The notes beneath the pieces were generated by a model. The model did no database searches, was not told the origin of the DNA, and saw nothing but the letters and a program-made list of their open reading frames with translations. From the NCBI RefSeq assembly GCF_937941905.1, contig NZ_CALDGS010000172.1, positions 1 through 41,681 on the forward strand: a DNA stretch of 41,681 nt. The letters run 5' to 3'. A program made the translations under genes and the position numbers. The stretch is from an uncultured Mycolicibacterium sp. (GTDB taxonomy: Bacteria > Actinomycetota > Actinomycetes > Mycobacteriales > Mycobacteriaceae). Below, in pieces: positions 7,527-16,100 of this stretch. The first letter of the stretch is position 1, and each line of letters starts with the position of its first letter.

Positions 7527-8873
7527 TCAGGCCCCGACGCGGATCAGCTTCTTGTTGACGAACTCCTCGATGCCGAACCGGCCGAGCTCCCGGCCGAAGC
7601 CGGACCGCTTCACCCCGCCGAACGGCAGCTCGACCCCGTCGGCGCCGACGATGTTGACGAACACCATGCCGGCCTCGATCCGGTTGGCCACCCGCTCGGC
7701 CTGCTCCGGGTCGGTGGTGAACACGTAGCTGCCGAGCCCGAACGGGATGTTGTTGGCCAGCTCCACCGCGGCGTCCTCGTCGGCCACCTTGTACACCGTG
7801 GCGACCGGGCCGAACAGCTCCTCCTTGGCCGACGGGGCGTCCGGGTCCAGCCCGACGAGCACGCCCGGCGGGAAGAAGGCGCCCTTGCGCTCGCCCTCGG
7901 TGATCAGCGTGGCGCCGTCGGCGACGGCCCGCTTGACCTGCGCCTCGAGCCGCTCGGCGGCGGCCACCGAGGACAGCGGCGCGATGCCCTCGCCCTGGGC
8001 CAGCACCTTCTTGGTGAACTTGTCCAGGAACTCGTCGTAGAGCTCCTCGACGACGATGAACCGCTTGCCGGCGTTGCAGGCCTGGCCGGTGTTCTCGAAC
8101 CGGGCGGCCACCGCGGCGTCGACGGTGGCGTCCATGTCGTCGGTGGACAGCACGATGAACGGGTCGGACCCGCCGAGCTCGAGCACCACCTTCTTCAGGT
8201 TCCGGCCGGCGATCTCGGCGACGGCCGCACCGGCCCGCTCCGAGCCGGTCAGCGACACGCCCTGCACCCGCGGGTCGGCGATGATGTTCGCGGCCTGCTC
8301 GTTGGTGGCGTAGATGTTCACGTACGCCCCGGCCGGGAACCCGGCGTCGGTGTAGATGCGCTGGATCGCCTCGGCCGACTCGGGGCACTGCGGCGCGTGC
8401 TTGAGCAGCACGGTGTTGCCGGCCACCAGGTTCGGCCCGGCGAACCGCGCCACCTGGTAGTACGGGTAGTTCCACGGCATGATGCCCAGCAGCGGGCCGA
8501 TGCCGCTGCGCCGCACCAGCGCGGTGCCCTCGCCGTCGAGCAGCTCGATCGGCTCGTCGGCCAGGAACTTCTCCCCGTTGTCGGCGTAGTACTCGTAGAT
8601 CGCCGCGGAGAACTCGACCTCGCCGACGGCCTGGTCCAGCGGCTTGCCCATCTCGCGCTGGATGATCCTGGCCAGCTCGTCCTTGCGCTCCACGTGCAGT
8701 TCGGCCACCCGGCGGACCAGCGCCGCGCGCTCGGCGACGGTGGTCTGCTTGGCCCAGTTCCGGTAGGCCGCGGTGGCGGCGGCGACGGCCGCCTCGATGT
8801 CGGCGTCGGTGGCGGTCGGATAGGTCTTGACCACCTCTCCGGTCGCCGGATCGGTTACCGCGTACACGCTCAT
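7527..8873 (-). CDS. NAD(P)-dependent aldehyde dehydrogenase, succinate-semialdehyde dehydrogenase-like
   Basis: This encodes 448 residues from an ATG at 8873 preceded by AGGAGG. It oxidises an aldehyde to the acid with NAD(P)+. The catalytic set is complete: N135 in MPWNYPYYQ, E232 in LELGGSDP, and nucleophile C266 in NTGQACNAGKR. GSERAG at about 210-215 fits the cofactor-binding motif. The short N-terminus and MPWNYPYYQ resemble succinate-semialdehyde dehydrogenases of the GabD/Sad group, but the true substrate cannot be read from sequence. It lies between the sulfatase and its FGE activator, on the same strand and with short gaps, which suggests that it handles an aldehyde formed after desulfation of an alkyl sulfate. 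Confidence 0.88.
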   Translation of the reverse strand: MSVYAVTDPATGEVVKTYPTATDADIEAAVAAATAAYRNWAKQTTVAERAALVRRVAELHVERKDELARIIQREMGKPLDQAVGEVEFSAAIYEYYADNGEKFLADEPIELLDGEGTALVRRSGIGPLLGIMPWNYPYYQVARFAGPNLVAGNTVLLKHAPQCPESAEAIQRIYTDAGFPAGAYVNIYATNEQAANIIADPRVQGVSLTGSERAGAAVAEIAGRNLKKVVLELGGSDPFIVLSTDDMDATVDAAVAARFENTGQACNAGKRFIVVEELYDEFLDKFTKKVLAQGEGIAPLSSVAAAERLEAQVKRAVADGATLITEGERKGAFFPPGVLVGLDPDAPSAKEELFGPVATVYKVADEDAAVELANNIPFGLGSYVFTTDPEQAERVANRIEAGMVFVNIVGADGVELPFGGVKRSGFGRELGRFGIEEFVNKKLIRVGA

Positions 8874-8932
8874 TCCTAACCTCCTCTGCGAACCCCCGGC
8901 GGGCGCCAGCCTAGCCGGGTTCGGTGACGGCG

Positions 8933-11293
8933 TCAGTCCCTGGCGAAGGCCAGGGCCACCTCCCGCTCCAGATCGACGTACGGCGTGCCGGCGACGTCGA
9001 CGACGGCCCTGGCGATGGTGCCGCCGGTGAAGGCGAACGGCGCCCGGTAGGCCCGGCTCACCGGCTGGCCGGCGTTGCGGCCGACGGCCACCCCGCCGCC
9101 GGCGATGCCGAAGGTCAGCGGCACCGCCCGCACGCCGGCGCGGCGGGCCACCGGGCTGTCGTCGACGTAGAGGGTGACCTCGCCGAGCGGGGTGTGGCTG
9201 CCCTCGACGGTGCCGGTGCGCTCGAAGCGCGCACCCAGCACGTGGCGGCCCGGCGGGACGGGATCCGGCGCGGACACCCACTGCTCCTGTTCGCCCAGGA
9301 AGTTGTAGACGAAGTGCAGCCGGCCGTCCTGGACGAACAGCACGTACCCGCCGTGACCGGAGCCGTGCTTGAACAGCACCCCCTGCGCGTCGGGGCGCTC
9401 GATGTCGACCTCGACGAGCACCGACAGGGTGCGGCCGCGCGGGTCGACCGAGGCGCCGGCGCCCACCTCGGCCAGGCCCGGGTAGTAGACGTAGCGGGTG
9501 CGCTCCCCCGACAGGTAGGGCCGCGCGGTGGCGAGCGCCTCGAAGACCGTGTAGTCGCCCAGCGGCAGCCCGTGGTACTTCGCCGCCTCGGCGAACCACA
9601 GCTCGGTGAGCTCGGCGAGCTTGTCCGGGTACGCGGCGGCCAGGTCGTGGCACTGGCTGCGGTCCCGCTCGAGGTGGTAGAGCTCCCAGCGGTCGGCGTC
9701 GAAGTGCCCCCAGCCCGACGGGGTGGCCGCGTGCACGGTGTTGGCGAACCAGCCCTCGTGCCAGATCCCGCGGGTGCCCAGCATGCTGTAGAACTGGGTG
9801 CGCTTGCCCGTATCGGCTTTCGGATTGTCAAGGGCGGCAGCGAAACTCACGCCCTCCAGCGGCCGCTGCGGGATGCCGCCGACCACCTCCGGCGGGGTGA
9901 TGCCGAGCAGTTCGTAGACGGTCGGGGTGATGTCGCAGACGTTGATGTAGTGGTCGCGGATCTCGCCGTGCGCCCGAATCCGCTTGGGCCAGCTGATGAT
10001 CGCCGGGTCGGCGATGCCGCCCTCGTGGCTGGCGTAGCGCTTGAACAGCTTGTAGGGCGTGTTGAACGCCAGCGCCCAGCCGTTCGGGTAGTGGTTGTAG
10101 GTGTCCGGGCCGCCGAGGTCGTCGATGAACCGCAGGCTCTCGGCGACGGTGTCGACGTAGCCGTTGAAGAACTTGCCCTCGTTGACCGATCCGTTCGGAC
10201 CGCCCTCGCCGCTGGCGCCGTTGTCGGAGATCACCACGACCAGCGTGTTGTCGAGCTGACCGGACTCCTCGAGATAGTCGAGGACACGGCCGATCTGGTG
10301 ATCGGTGTAGGACAGGAACCCGGCGAACACCTCGGCCATCCGGGCGAACAGCCGCCGCTCCTCGGCCGACAACTCGTCCCACGGCCGCACCGTGTCCTGC
10401 TCCGGCCAGGGCTGCCCCTGCGGCCCGGTGACGTCGAGATACGGGTTCAACGGTGGCAGTTCGGTGTCCGGCGGCACCAGCCCGAGCCGTTTCTGGTTGG
10501 CCAGCGCGATCTCCCGGTAGCGCTCGTAGCCCATGTCGAAGCGGCCGGCGTAACGGTCGGCCCACTCCTTGGGCACATGGTGCGGGGCGTGTCCGGCACC
10601 CGGGCACAGGTAGGTGAACCACGGCTTGTCCGGGGCGATCACCTTGGCGTCGCGGATGAACTCGATGGTCCTGTCGGCCAGGTCCTTCGACAGGTGGTAG
10701 CCGTCCTCGGGCCGGGCCGGCGGGTCCACCGGGTGGTTGTCGTGGACCAGCGTCGGGTACCACTGGTCGGTCTCGCCGCCGAGGAAGCCGTAGAACCGCT
10801 CGAAGCCCCGGCTCAACGGCCAGTTCCGTTTGGTGGCAGCCAGATTCGACTCCTCCAGCGGGGTCAGGTGCCACTTGCCGACGCAGTAGGTGTTCCAGCC
10901 GCGGTCGGCGAGCACCTCCGAGATCAGTCCGCAGTCGCGCGGGATGCGGCCGCTGGCGTTCGGGAAGCCCTCGGTGAACTCCTCGATGGTGGCCATGCCG
11001 ACGCTGGTGGGGTTGCGGCCGGTCAGCAGCGCGGCCCGGGTCGGCGAGCACAGCGCGGTGGTGTGGAACTGGCTCAGCCGCACCCCGCGCTCGGCGATGC
11101 GGGTCATGTTCGGCATCTCGACCAGCCCGCCGAAACAGTCCCAGGTGGCGATGCCGACGTCGTCCCACACCAGGTACAGCACGTTCGGCGCATCCGGCGG
11201 CGCGGTCGGTGCGGCGAACGGCCCCCAGTCCGGTTCGGAGTCGCGAATGTCCAGTTCGATCCGGCCGCCGAACTCCGCACCAGAACCCGTCAC
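8933..11293 (-). CDS. Type I (Cys-type) sulfatase, arylsulfatase AtsA-like
   Basis: This encodes 786 residues from a GTG at 11293 with GGAGG just upstream. Sulfatases hydrolyse sulfate esters with a formylglycine made from Cys or Ser. The motif LCSPTRAALLTGR holds C82 as the modified residue, and VWDDVG (D44, D45) binds the metal; GKWHL and VVVISDNGASGEGG supply further active-site residues. The catalytic domain spans about residues 35-560; the remaining part (about 610-786) looks like a beta-sandwich of the kind appended to large mycobacterial arylsulfatases. No signal peptide is seen, so it is probably cytoplasmic. The frame stays open far upstream to 12850, but that part is a shadow of the GT-C gene. 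The downstream FGE is the expected activator. Confidence 0.93.
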   Translation of the reverse strand: MTGSGAEFGGRIELDIRDSEPDWGPFAAPTAPPDAPNVLYLVWDDVGIATWDCFGGLVEMPNMTRIAERGVRLSQFHTTALCSPTRAALLTGRNPTSVGMATIEEFTEGFPNASGRIPRDCGLISEVLADRGWNTYCVGKWHLTPLEESNLAATKRNWPLSRGFERFYGFLGGETDQWYPTLVHDNHPVDPPARPEDGYHLSKDLADRTIEFIRDAKVIAPDKPWFTYLCPGAGHAPHHVPKEWADRYAGRFDMGYERYREIALANQKRLGLVPPDTELPPLNPYLDVTGPQGQPWPEQDTVRPWDELSAEERRLFARMAEVFAGFLSYTDHQIGRVLDYLEESGQLDNTLVVVISDNGASGEGGPNGSVNEGKFFNGYVDTVAESLRFIDDLGGPDTYNHYPNGWALAFNTPYKLFKRYASHEGGIADPAIISWPKRIRAHGEIRDHYINVCDITPTVYELLGITPPEVVGGIPQRPLEGVSFAAALDNPKADTGKRTQFYSMLGTRGIWHEGWFANTVHAATPSGWGHFDADRWELYHLERDRSQCHDLAAAYPDKLAELTELWFAEAAKYHGLPLGDYTVFEALATARPYLSGERTRYVYYPGLAEVGAGASVDPRGRTLSVLVEVDIERPDAQGVLFKHGSGHGGYVLFVQDGRLHFVYNFLGEQEQWVSAPDPVPPGRHVLGARFERTGTVEGSHTPLGEVTLYVDDSPVARRAGVRAVPLTFGIAGGGVAVGRNAGQPVSRAYRAPFAFTGGTIARAVVDVAGTPYVDLEREVALAFARD

Positions 11294-11400
11294 ACCGCCT
11301 CCATTCGCACGCCTACCCGGCCTGATCCTTCCACGCCGCCGGGCGCCGCGGGCCGGTTTCCGCCAGGGGTTCTCACCGGAGGGTTTCCGGCCGGGGGCTG

Positions 11401-13089
11401 CTAGCCGGGGGCGGTCCGCCGGCCCGGCTCGACCGGGGCGTTGACCCGGTACAGCCGCCACGGCGGCTGGTTGTCGCCGTCGTTGGGGATCTCCAGTTCC
11501 AGGGTGGCGATGTCGGCCCCGGTGTCGTAGAGCGTCGGGTAGCGCATGTTCAGCGCATCGGAGGTACCGCGGCCCTCGTTGGGCACGGCGAGCAGGTAGC
11601 GCACCCCGCTGCCGACCGGGTCGTTGAGCAGGCCGACGAAATCCCGGTCCGACGGGATGACGAATGTCCGGGGCCGCGCCGAGGCGGCGATGATGCCGAA
11701 TCCGTAGACGGTGTCGACGAGCACCGAGCTGTCCGGCAGGTCGAGCCGGTCCAGGTAGTGCGCCAGCCGCCGCTCGGCGGCGAAGGTGCGCAGGATGCGC
11801 CGTTCGTCGGCGCGCTGGGCGTCGGTGTCGTCGGGGTCGGGGGCGACGATGCTGCGCAGCGCGTACTCCTGCGGGGCGTACTTGGGCAGCGTCATGCCCC
11901 AGGTGGTGACCGGCAGCCCGGCGGCGAGCAGCAGGGCGGCCGCGGCGTAGACCCACCGCGGGGCCCGCGGCGGCACCGCCGGGGCGGGCGGGGCGTAGCG
12001 CCCCGGCCGGGCGGCCGGCACCGGGGTGCCGTCCGGCACCGCGAGCATGGCCAGCGTGGCGGCCAGCGGGATGGCGGTGATGTAGAACCGCAGGAAGCCG
12101 AAGGTCGACCCGGTGGCGTAGGACAGCGACTGGAACGCCAGCGCCGACCCGTACAGCAGCACCGGCACCAACAGCGCGGTCCAGTGCCGGCTGCGGCGGC
12201 GGGTCGCCACCGCGCAGCCGAGCAGCGGCAGCAGCGTCGGGGCGAGCAGGGTGATGCACACCATCGCGAACGACAGCCCCGCCCCGAAGGTGACGTCGGT
12301 GCCGCCGGACTGGCGCAGGATCGCGGCGTTGCCGTACTGGGAGGTGAACTGCGCGAACGCCTCCCCGGTGATCAGCCAGCTCGCCGCGGCCCAGGCGAAG
12401 AACGCCAGCACCCCCGGTCCGGACACCATGAACAGGTCCAGCACCGTGCGCCGGATGCGCGGGTAGGGCCGGGCCCGCAGGAAGGTGGTGGTGGCGACCA
12501 GCACCCCGGAGACCGCCAGGATGGCGACCGCGTCGTAGCGGGTGAGGTAGGCCAGCCCCATCGCGATGCCGCCGGCGACGACGAGGTGGTGCACGTCGTC
12601 GTCGGACATCCAGCGGATGAGCCGGCGCACCGCCCAGCCGACGAAGAACAAGAACAGCGCCTCGCTCATCCCGTTGGAGCCGTAGAACACGATCATCGGG
12701 TTGAACGCGAACAGCGCGGCGATGGTCAGCGCGTAGCCGCGGGGCAGGCCGCGGTCGATGCCGATGCCGAGGATGTGCACCACCGCCCCGGCCATGAACA
12801 GCGCCGACATCACGCTGCCGGACAGGCCGTAGTCGGTGGCGGTGTGCCACAGCGGGGCGAGCAGGATCACCGGCAGCTGCACCATCGCGGTCAGCGGGGT
12901 GAAGATGAAGCCGACCGCGGCCAGGTGCGGGTAGCGGCTGTAGAGCACGCTCTCGGCGGCCTGTACCCGTGACAGCGCGTCGCCCATGAGGTAGCCGTGG
13001 CGCAGCTGGACCCAGTAGGCGACGCCGAGGTACACCGCGAGGGTGATCAGGTACACCGCGGTGTAGAGGCGTCGGTTGCTGAACGTCAT
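11401..13089 (-). CDS. Polytopic GT-C-type glycosyltransferase-like membrane protein
   Basis: This encodes 562 residues from an ATG at 13089. About ten hydrophobic segments fill residues 8-370, followed by a soluble C-terminal part of about 170 residues. An acidic residue in the first extracytoplasmic loop (GDALSR, D37) right after TM1 is the position of the catalytic Asp in GT-C enzymes, which use polyprenyl-phosphate sugars on the outer membrane face. The overall look is of ArnT/PMT-like (GT39 or GT83) proteins, but I cannot assign a donor or acceptor. No Shine-Dalgarno precedes the start, and it begins 14 nt after the GT2 gene, so it is probably coupled. As last gene of the cluster it may decorate or transfer the glycan made by the upstream synthase. 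Confidence 0.78.
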   Translation of the reverse strand: MTFSNRRLYTAVYLITLAVYLGVAYWVQLRHGYLMGDALSRVQAAESVLYSRYPHLAAVGFIFTPLTAMVQLPVILLAPLWHTATDYGLSGSVMSALFMAGAVVHILGIGIDRGLPRGYALTIAALFAFNPMIVFYGSNGMSEALFLFFVGWAVRRLIRWMSDDDVHHLVVAGGIAMGLAYLTRYDAVAILAVSGVLVATTTFLRARPYPRIRRTVLDLFMVSGPGVLAFFAWAAASWLITGEAFAQFTSQYGNAAILRQSGGTDVTFGAGLSFAMVCITLLAPTLLPLLGCAVATRRRSRHWTALLVPVLLYGSALAFQSLSYATGSTFGFLRFYITAIPLAATLAMLAVPDGTPVPAARPGRYAPPAPAVPPRAPRWVYAAAALLLAAGLPVTTWGMTLPKYAPQEYALRSIVAPDPDDTDAQRADERRILRTFAAERRLAHYLDRLDLPDSSVLVDTVYGFGIIAASARPRTFVIPSDRDFVGLLNDPVGSGVRYLLAVPNEGRGTSDALNMRYPTLYDTGADIATLELEIPNDGDNQPPWRLYRVNAPVEPGRRTAPG

Positions 13090-13103
13090 CGTTGCGGTGG
13101 GGG

Positions 13104-14585
13104 TCAGGTCGGTTCGGTCGCCGGGCGGTTGGCCAGGCCGTGGAAGGTCTTCTCCCAGTAGGACGGCTGCCGGATGAGCTGGTAGAGGCCCTTGGCCGCG
13201 GCGATGCTCATCATCAGCCAGAACAGCGGCACGGTCAGCGCCGCGTGCAGCAGGTCGGCGCGGTCGTCCTCGCGCAGCGCGATGAGGTTCATGTACATGG
13301 TGGCGGCGTTGCCGAGGATCATCGCCGCCAGCGCGGGAAAGTAGATGTACCAGGGGAACACCGCGCCGACGGCCGACGGCTGGCCGAGGAACCACAGGAT
13401 CGCGATCAGCCAGAACGCCAGGTTGAGCACCGCCACGATGGGGGTGCCGGCCAGGATCATGGTGAACCGCAGGAACGAGCGCAGCCCGATGGTGCGGTAC
13501 AGCTGCACCGGCCGGCGGATGTGCACCAGCCAGGTCTGCAGGTAGCCCTTGTACCAGCGGGAGCGCTGACGCACCCAGTTGATCGGGTCGCTGTTGGCCT
13601 CCTCCAGGGTGGCCGAGTCGATGACGGCGGTGCGGTAGCCGAACGCCGCGATGCGCAGCCCCAGGTCGGCGTCCTCGGTGACGTTGTAGGGATCCCAGGC
13701 GCCGAGTTCGACGAGCTGGTCGCGGCGCAGGTGGTTGGAGGTGCCGCCGAGCGGGATCGGCGCGGACGAGTGCATCAGGCCGGGCAGCAGGTAGCCGAAC
13801 CACAGGCCGTACTCGGCGGTGAACCACGCGGTCAGCAGGTTCTGGTGGCCGTTGTGGTAGACGAGTTTGGCCTGCACGCACACCACGTCGTCGGGCAGCT
13901 GCCGGTAGGCGGCGGCGACCCGGCGCAGCTGCAGCGGTTCGGGCAGGTCCTCGGCGTCGTAGATGGTGACCAGCTCGCCGGTGGCGAACTCCAGGCCGTA
14001 GTTGCACGCCTTGGGTTTGGTGCGGGGCTCGGCCGGCGGCACCAGCAGGATGGTGATCGGTTCGGCGGCCTGCGGGTCGGCGCCGTCCAGCGCGGCCCGG
14101 GCGGCCTCGATGGTGATGTCGTCGTCCTCCTCGAGCAGCAGCAGCACCTGCAGCTTGTCGGCCGGGTACTCGAGGTTCTCGATCGCGCCGAGCAGGTCGG
14201 CCACCACCTCCGGTTCGTGGTAGGCCGGCACCAGGATGGTGTAGGCCGGCAGCTCCTCGTCGGGGATGGCGCGGGCCGCCTCGTCGCTGATCTGCACCGG
14301 CTTGGAGGCCAGCCCGCGCTGGAAGATCAGCACCCGGTCGGTCATGGTGAACACGTAGGCGACGGTGCTCAGCCCGACCAGCACGGTGGCGGTGGCCCAC
14401 GGCCACACCAGCATGCAGGCCGCCACCAGGCAGGCCAGCGCCGGCAGCACCGACCGCTGCCAGCCCATCAGCGCCGCCGACGCCGACAGCAGCGGATCCC
14501 GTTCGCGCAGGCCGTTGATGGCGCGGTTGAGCGCGCGCAGCCGCTGTTGGGGGGTGAGCGATTCCAGGTCGGTGGGCGTGTTCAT
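13104..14585 (-). CDS. Cellulose-synthase-like family 2 glycosyltransferase
   Basis: This encodes 493 residues. It is a processive membrane GT2: two N-terminal TM segments (about 45-82), a cytoplasmic catalytic domain (about 115-350), and four C-terminal TM segments. Catalytic motifs are complete: ILVPAYHEPEVV, LLEEDDD, the DxD-like D210-A-E-D213, TED at 303-305 and QRSRW (QxxRW) at 340-344. The DAEDLPEP form is typical of XagB-like and beta-glucan synthases rather than classical BcsA, and no PilZ domain for c-di-GMP follows. The ATG overlaps the stop of the upstream membrane protein (ATGA), showing coupling. With the BcsB-like protein two genes upstream it probably forms a synthase and exports an unknown beta-linked glycan. 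Confidence 0.86.
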   Translation of the reverse strand: MNTPTDLESLTPQQRLRALNRAINGLRERDPLLSASAALMGWQRSVLPALACLVAACMLVWPWATATVLVGLSTVAYVFTMTDRVLIFQRGLASKPVQISDEAARAIPDEELPAYTILVPAYHEPEVVADLLGAIENLEYPADKLQVLLLLEEDDDITIEAARAALDGADPQAAEPITILLVPPAEPRTKPKACNYGLEFATGELVTIYDAEDLPEPLQLRRVAAAYRQLPDDVVCVQAKLVYHNGHQNLLTAWFTAEYGLWFGYLLPGLMHSSAPIPLGGTSNHLRRDQLVELGAWDPYNVTEDADLGLRIAAFGYRTAVIDSATLEEANSDPINWVRQRSRWYKGYLQTWLVHIRRPVQLYRTIGLRSFLRFTMILAGTPIVAVLNLAFWLIAILWFLGQPSAVGAVFPWYIYFPALAAMILGNAATMYMNLIALREDDRADLLHAALTVPLFWLMMSIAAAKGLYQLIRQPSYWEKTFHGLANRPATEPT

Positions 14586-16099
14586 ACCGTCGCCTCCGGT
14601 CGGCTCAGCTGTTCGGCGACGAGCGCGCGGCCGAACTCGGTGAGCATGTCGGCGTCCTTGAACTGCGGGGTCTGGTCGGTGACCGCGGCGTTGCCGCGGA
14701 ACAGCACGGTCAGCAGGGTGGTCAGGGTGGCGACCAGCCCGCCGGTGGGCTGCGGGAACGGTGCCCAGTCCTCGTGGTTGTCCACCGAGATGAGCATCAC
14801 CTGCTGGGCCCGTCGGTCGTCGGTCCAGCGCCAGCTCAGCGCCGTCCAGGTGACGAGGAGTTCGTCGTCGACCACGGTGGCCATCTGCCCGGTGATGCCG
14901 TGGCCGAGGTCGACGGTGTAGGACTCGCTGACCCGGGTGCCGACCAGGTCGTAGAGCACCGAGATGGGATAGATCCGGAAGGCGTACGGCCGCGAGGTGT
15001 TGGACTGGTCGACCATGATGGTGCGCGGCCGGCCGAACTTGTCCCAGTCCGGGTTTCCGGTCTCGGCGACCACGCGCTGGCGCAGCAGCCGCGAGTCGTC
15101 GCCGTAGAGCCGCTGCACCCAGTCGTACTCGCTGGTCTCGGTGACCCGCCAGCCGGGCGGGATCTGCAGCGGGCGGTCGATCTGCAGCTGCGGGTGCACC
15201 GGGGCGCGCTGCGGCAGCGGCGGCAGCCCCGTCGAGGACAGCACCACCGCGAACGCCAGCACCAGCGGGATGCCGGACCAGATCTGTCCGGCGGCCAGCG
15301 GCTGCACCTCCCGGCGCAGCACGTGTTTGGGCAGGCCGATGCGGGCCAGGAAGAACATCGACACGCCGACCAGGATCATCGCGGTGGTGGCCGGAACGAT
15401 CTGGAACACCCAGAGTCTGGCGTTCGGGGTGAACACCGCCATCGCGCCGAGCAGCAGCAGGCCGACGACGAGCGACCCGACGGCGCCGACCAGCGCGCGC
15501 CCGGCGGTGCGGCCCACCGAGATGGCGGTGGCCCCCGCGGCGATCGCCAGGGTGGCGCCGCCGGCCGCGACGTTGCCACCGCCGAGCAGGATCACCGCGA
15601 GGAAGTACGGCAGCGGGAAGATGGCCGTGGTCATCAGCCAGATCCAGGTGTAGCGGGTGACCGGGCGCAGCCCGAACAGCACGATCGACGCGCCCAGCAC
15701 GAACGCCCACAACGCCACCAGGTCGAGTCGCAGCAGGTAGAAGTACGGCTGGTAGCGGGGCATCAGCACCGCCTTGATCATCACGGCCAGGTTCAGGCAC
15801 ATGATGCCGACGATGATGTCGGTCTGGCGGTCGTGGATGGGCAGCTCGTTGCGGTTGCGGCGGGCCACCGCGAAGGCGGCCAGCGCCGCCGCGGTCGGCA
15901 CGGTCCAGGCGTAGCCGCCCAGACCGCCGCCGACCGTGGTGCGCCACAGCTCCAGCAGGCTCTCCCAGAACGCCAGCAGGACCACCGCGATCAGGAAGGT
16001 CCAGCGCAGCACCAGCCGCCAGGTGGTGGGCAGCGTGCTGAGCCGGTCCATCACCCAGCGGACCGACAGCCGCGGGGTGGGGGTGACGGCCGTGGCCAT
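14582..16099 (-). CDS. Exosortase-like polytopic membrane protein with soluble C-terminal domain
   Basis: This encodes 505 residues from an ATG at 16099, one base after the stop of the BcsB-like gene. About nine TM helices fill residues 25-305; a soluble extracytoplasmic domain of about 200 residues follows. The TM region with VLFGLRPVTRYTWIWL and FPLPYFLAVILLGG resembles the core of exosortase/archaeosortase proteins (the FPLPF segment), and the C-terminal part with YDWVQRLYGDDSRLLRQRV and the later TWTALSWRW recalls the EpsI domain that accompanies exosortases in polysaccharide loci. However the catalytic Cys that follows in true exosortases is missing: the only Cys is in IMCLNLAV. The assignment is my inference from pattern; a plain unknown membrane protein is the alternative. 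Confidence 0.6.
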   Translation of the reverse strand: MATAVTPTPRLSVRWVMDRLSTLPTTWRLVLRWTFLIAVVLLAFWESLLELWRTTVGGGLGGYAWTVPTAAALAAFAVARRNRNELPIHDRQTDIIVGIMCLNLAVMIKAVLMPRYQPYFYLLRLDLVALWAFVLGASIVLFGLRPVTRYTWIWLMTTAIFPLPYFLAVILLGGGNVAAGGATLAIAAGATAISVGRTAGRALVGAVGSLVVGLLLLGAMAVFTPNARLWVFQIVPATTAMILVGVSMFFLARIGLPKHVLRREVQPLAAGQIWSGIPLVLAFAVVLSSTGLPPLPQRAPVHPQLQIDRPLQIPPGWRVTETSEYDWVQRLYGDDSRLLRQRVVAETGNPDWDKFGRPRTIMVDQSNTSRPYAFRIYPISVLYDLVGTRVSESYTVDLGHGITGQMATVVDDELLVTWTALSWRWTDDRRAQQVMLISVDNHEDWAPFPQPTGGLVATLTTLLTVLFRGNAAVTDQTPQFKDADMLTEFGRALVAEQLSRPEATV

Positions 16100-16100
16100 G

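Noticed and set aside
8924..11404. An 826-codon plus-strand frame opposite the sulfatase
   Set aside because: It mirrors the sulfatase codons on the antisense strand; composition is typical of high-GC antisense frames.
11294..12850. Extension of the sulfatase frame far upstream, making a protein of about 1300 residues
   Set aside because: The extra part is Arg/Pro/His-rich shadow of the GT-C gene. The sulfatase starts at the GTG at 11293 with its own ribosome-binding site.
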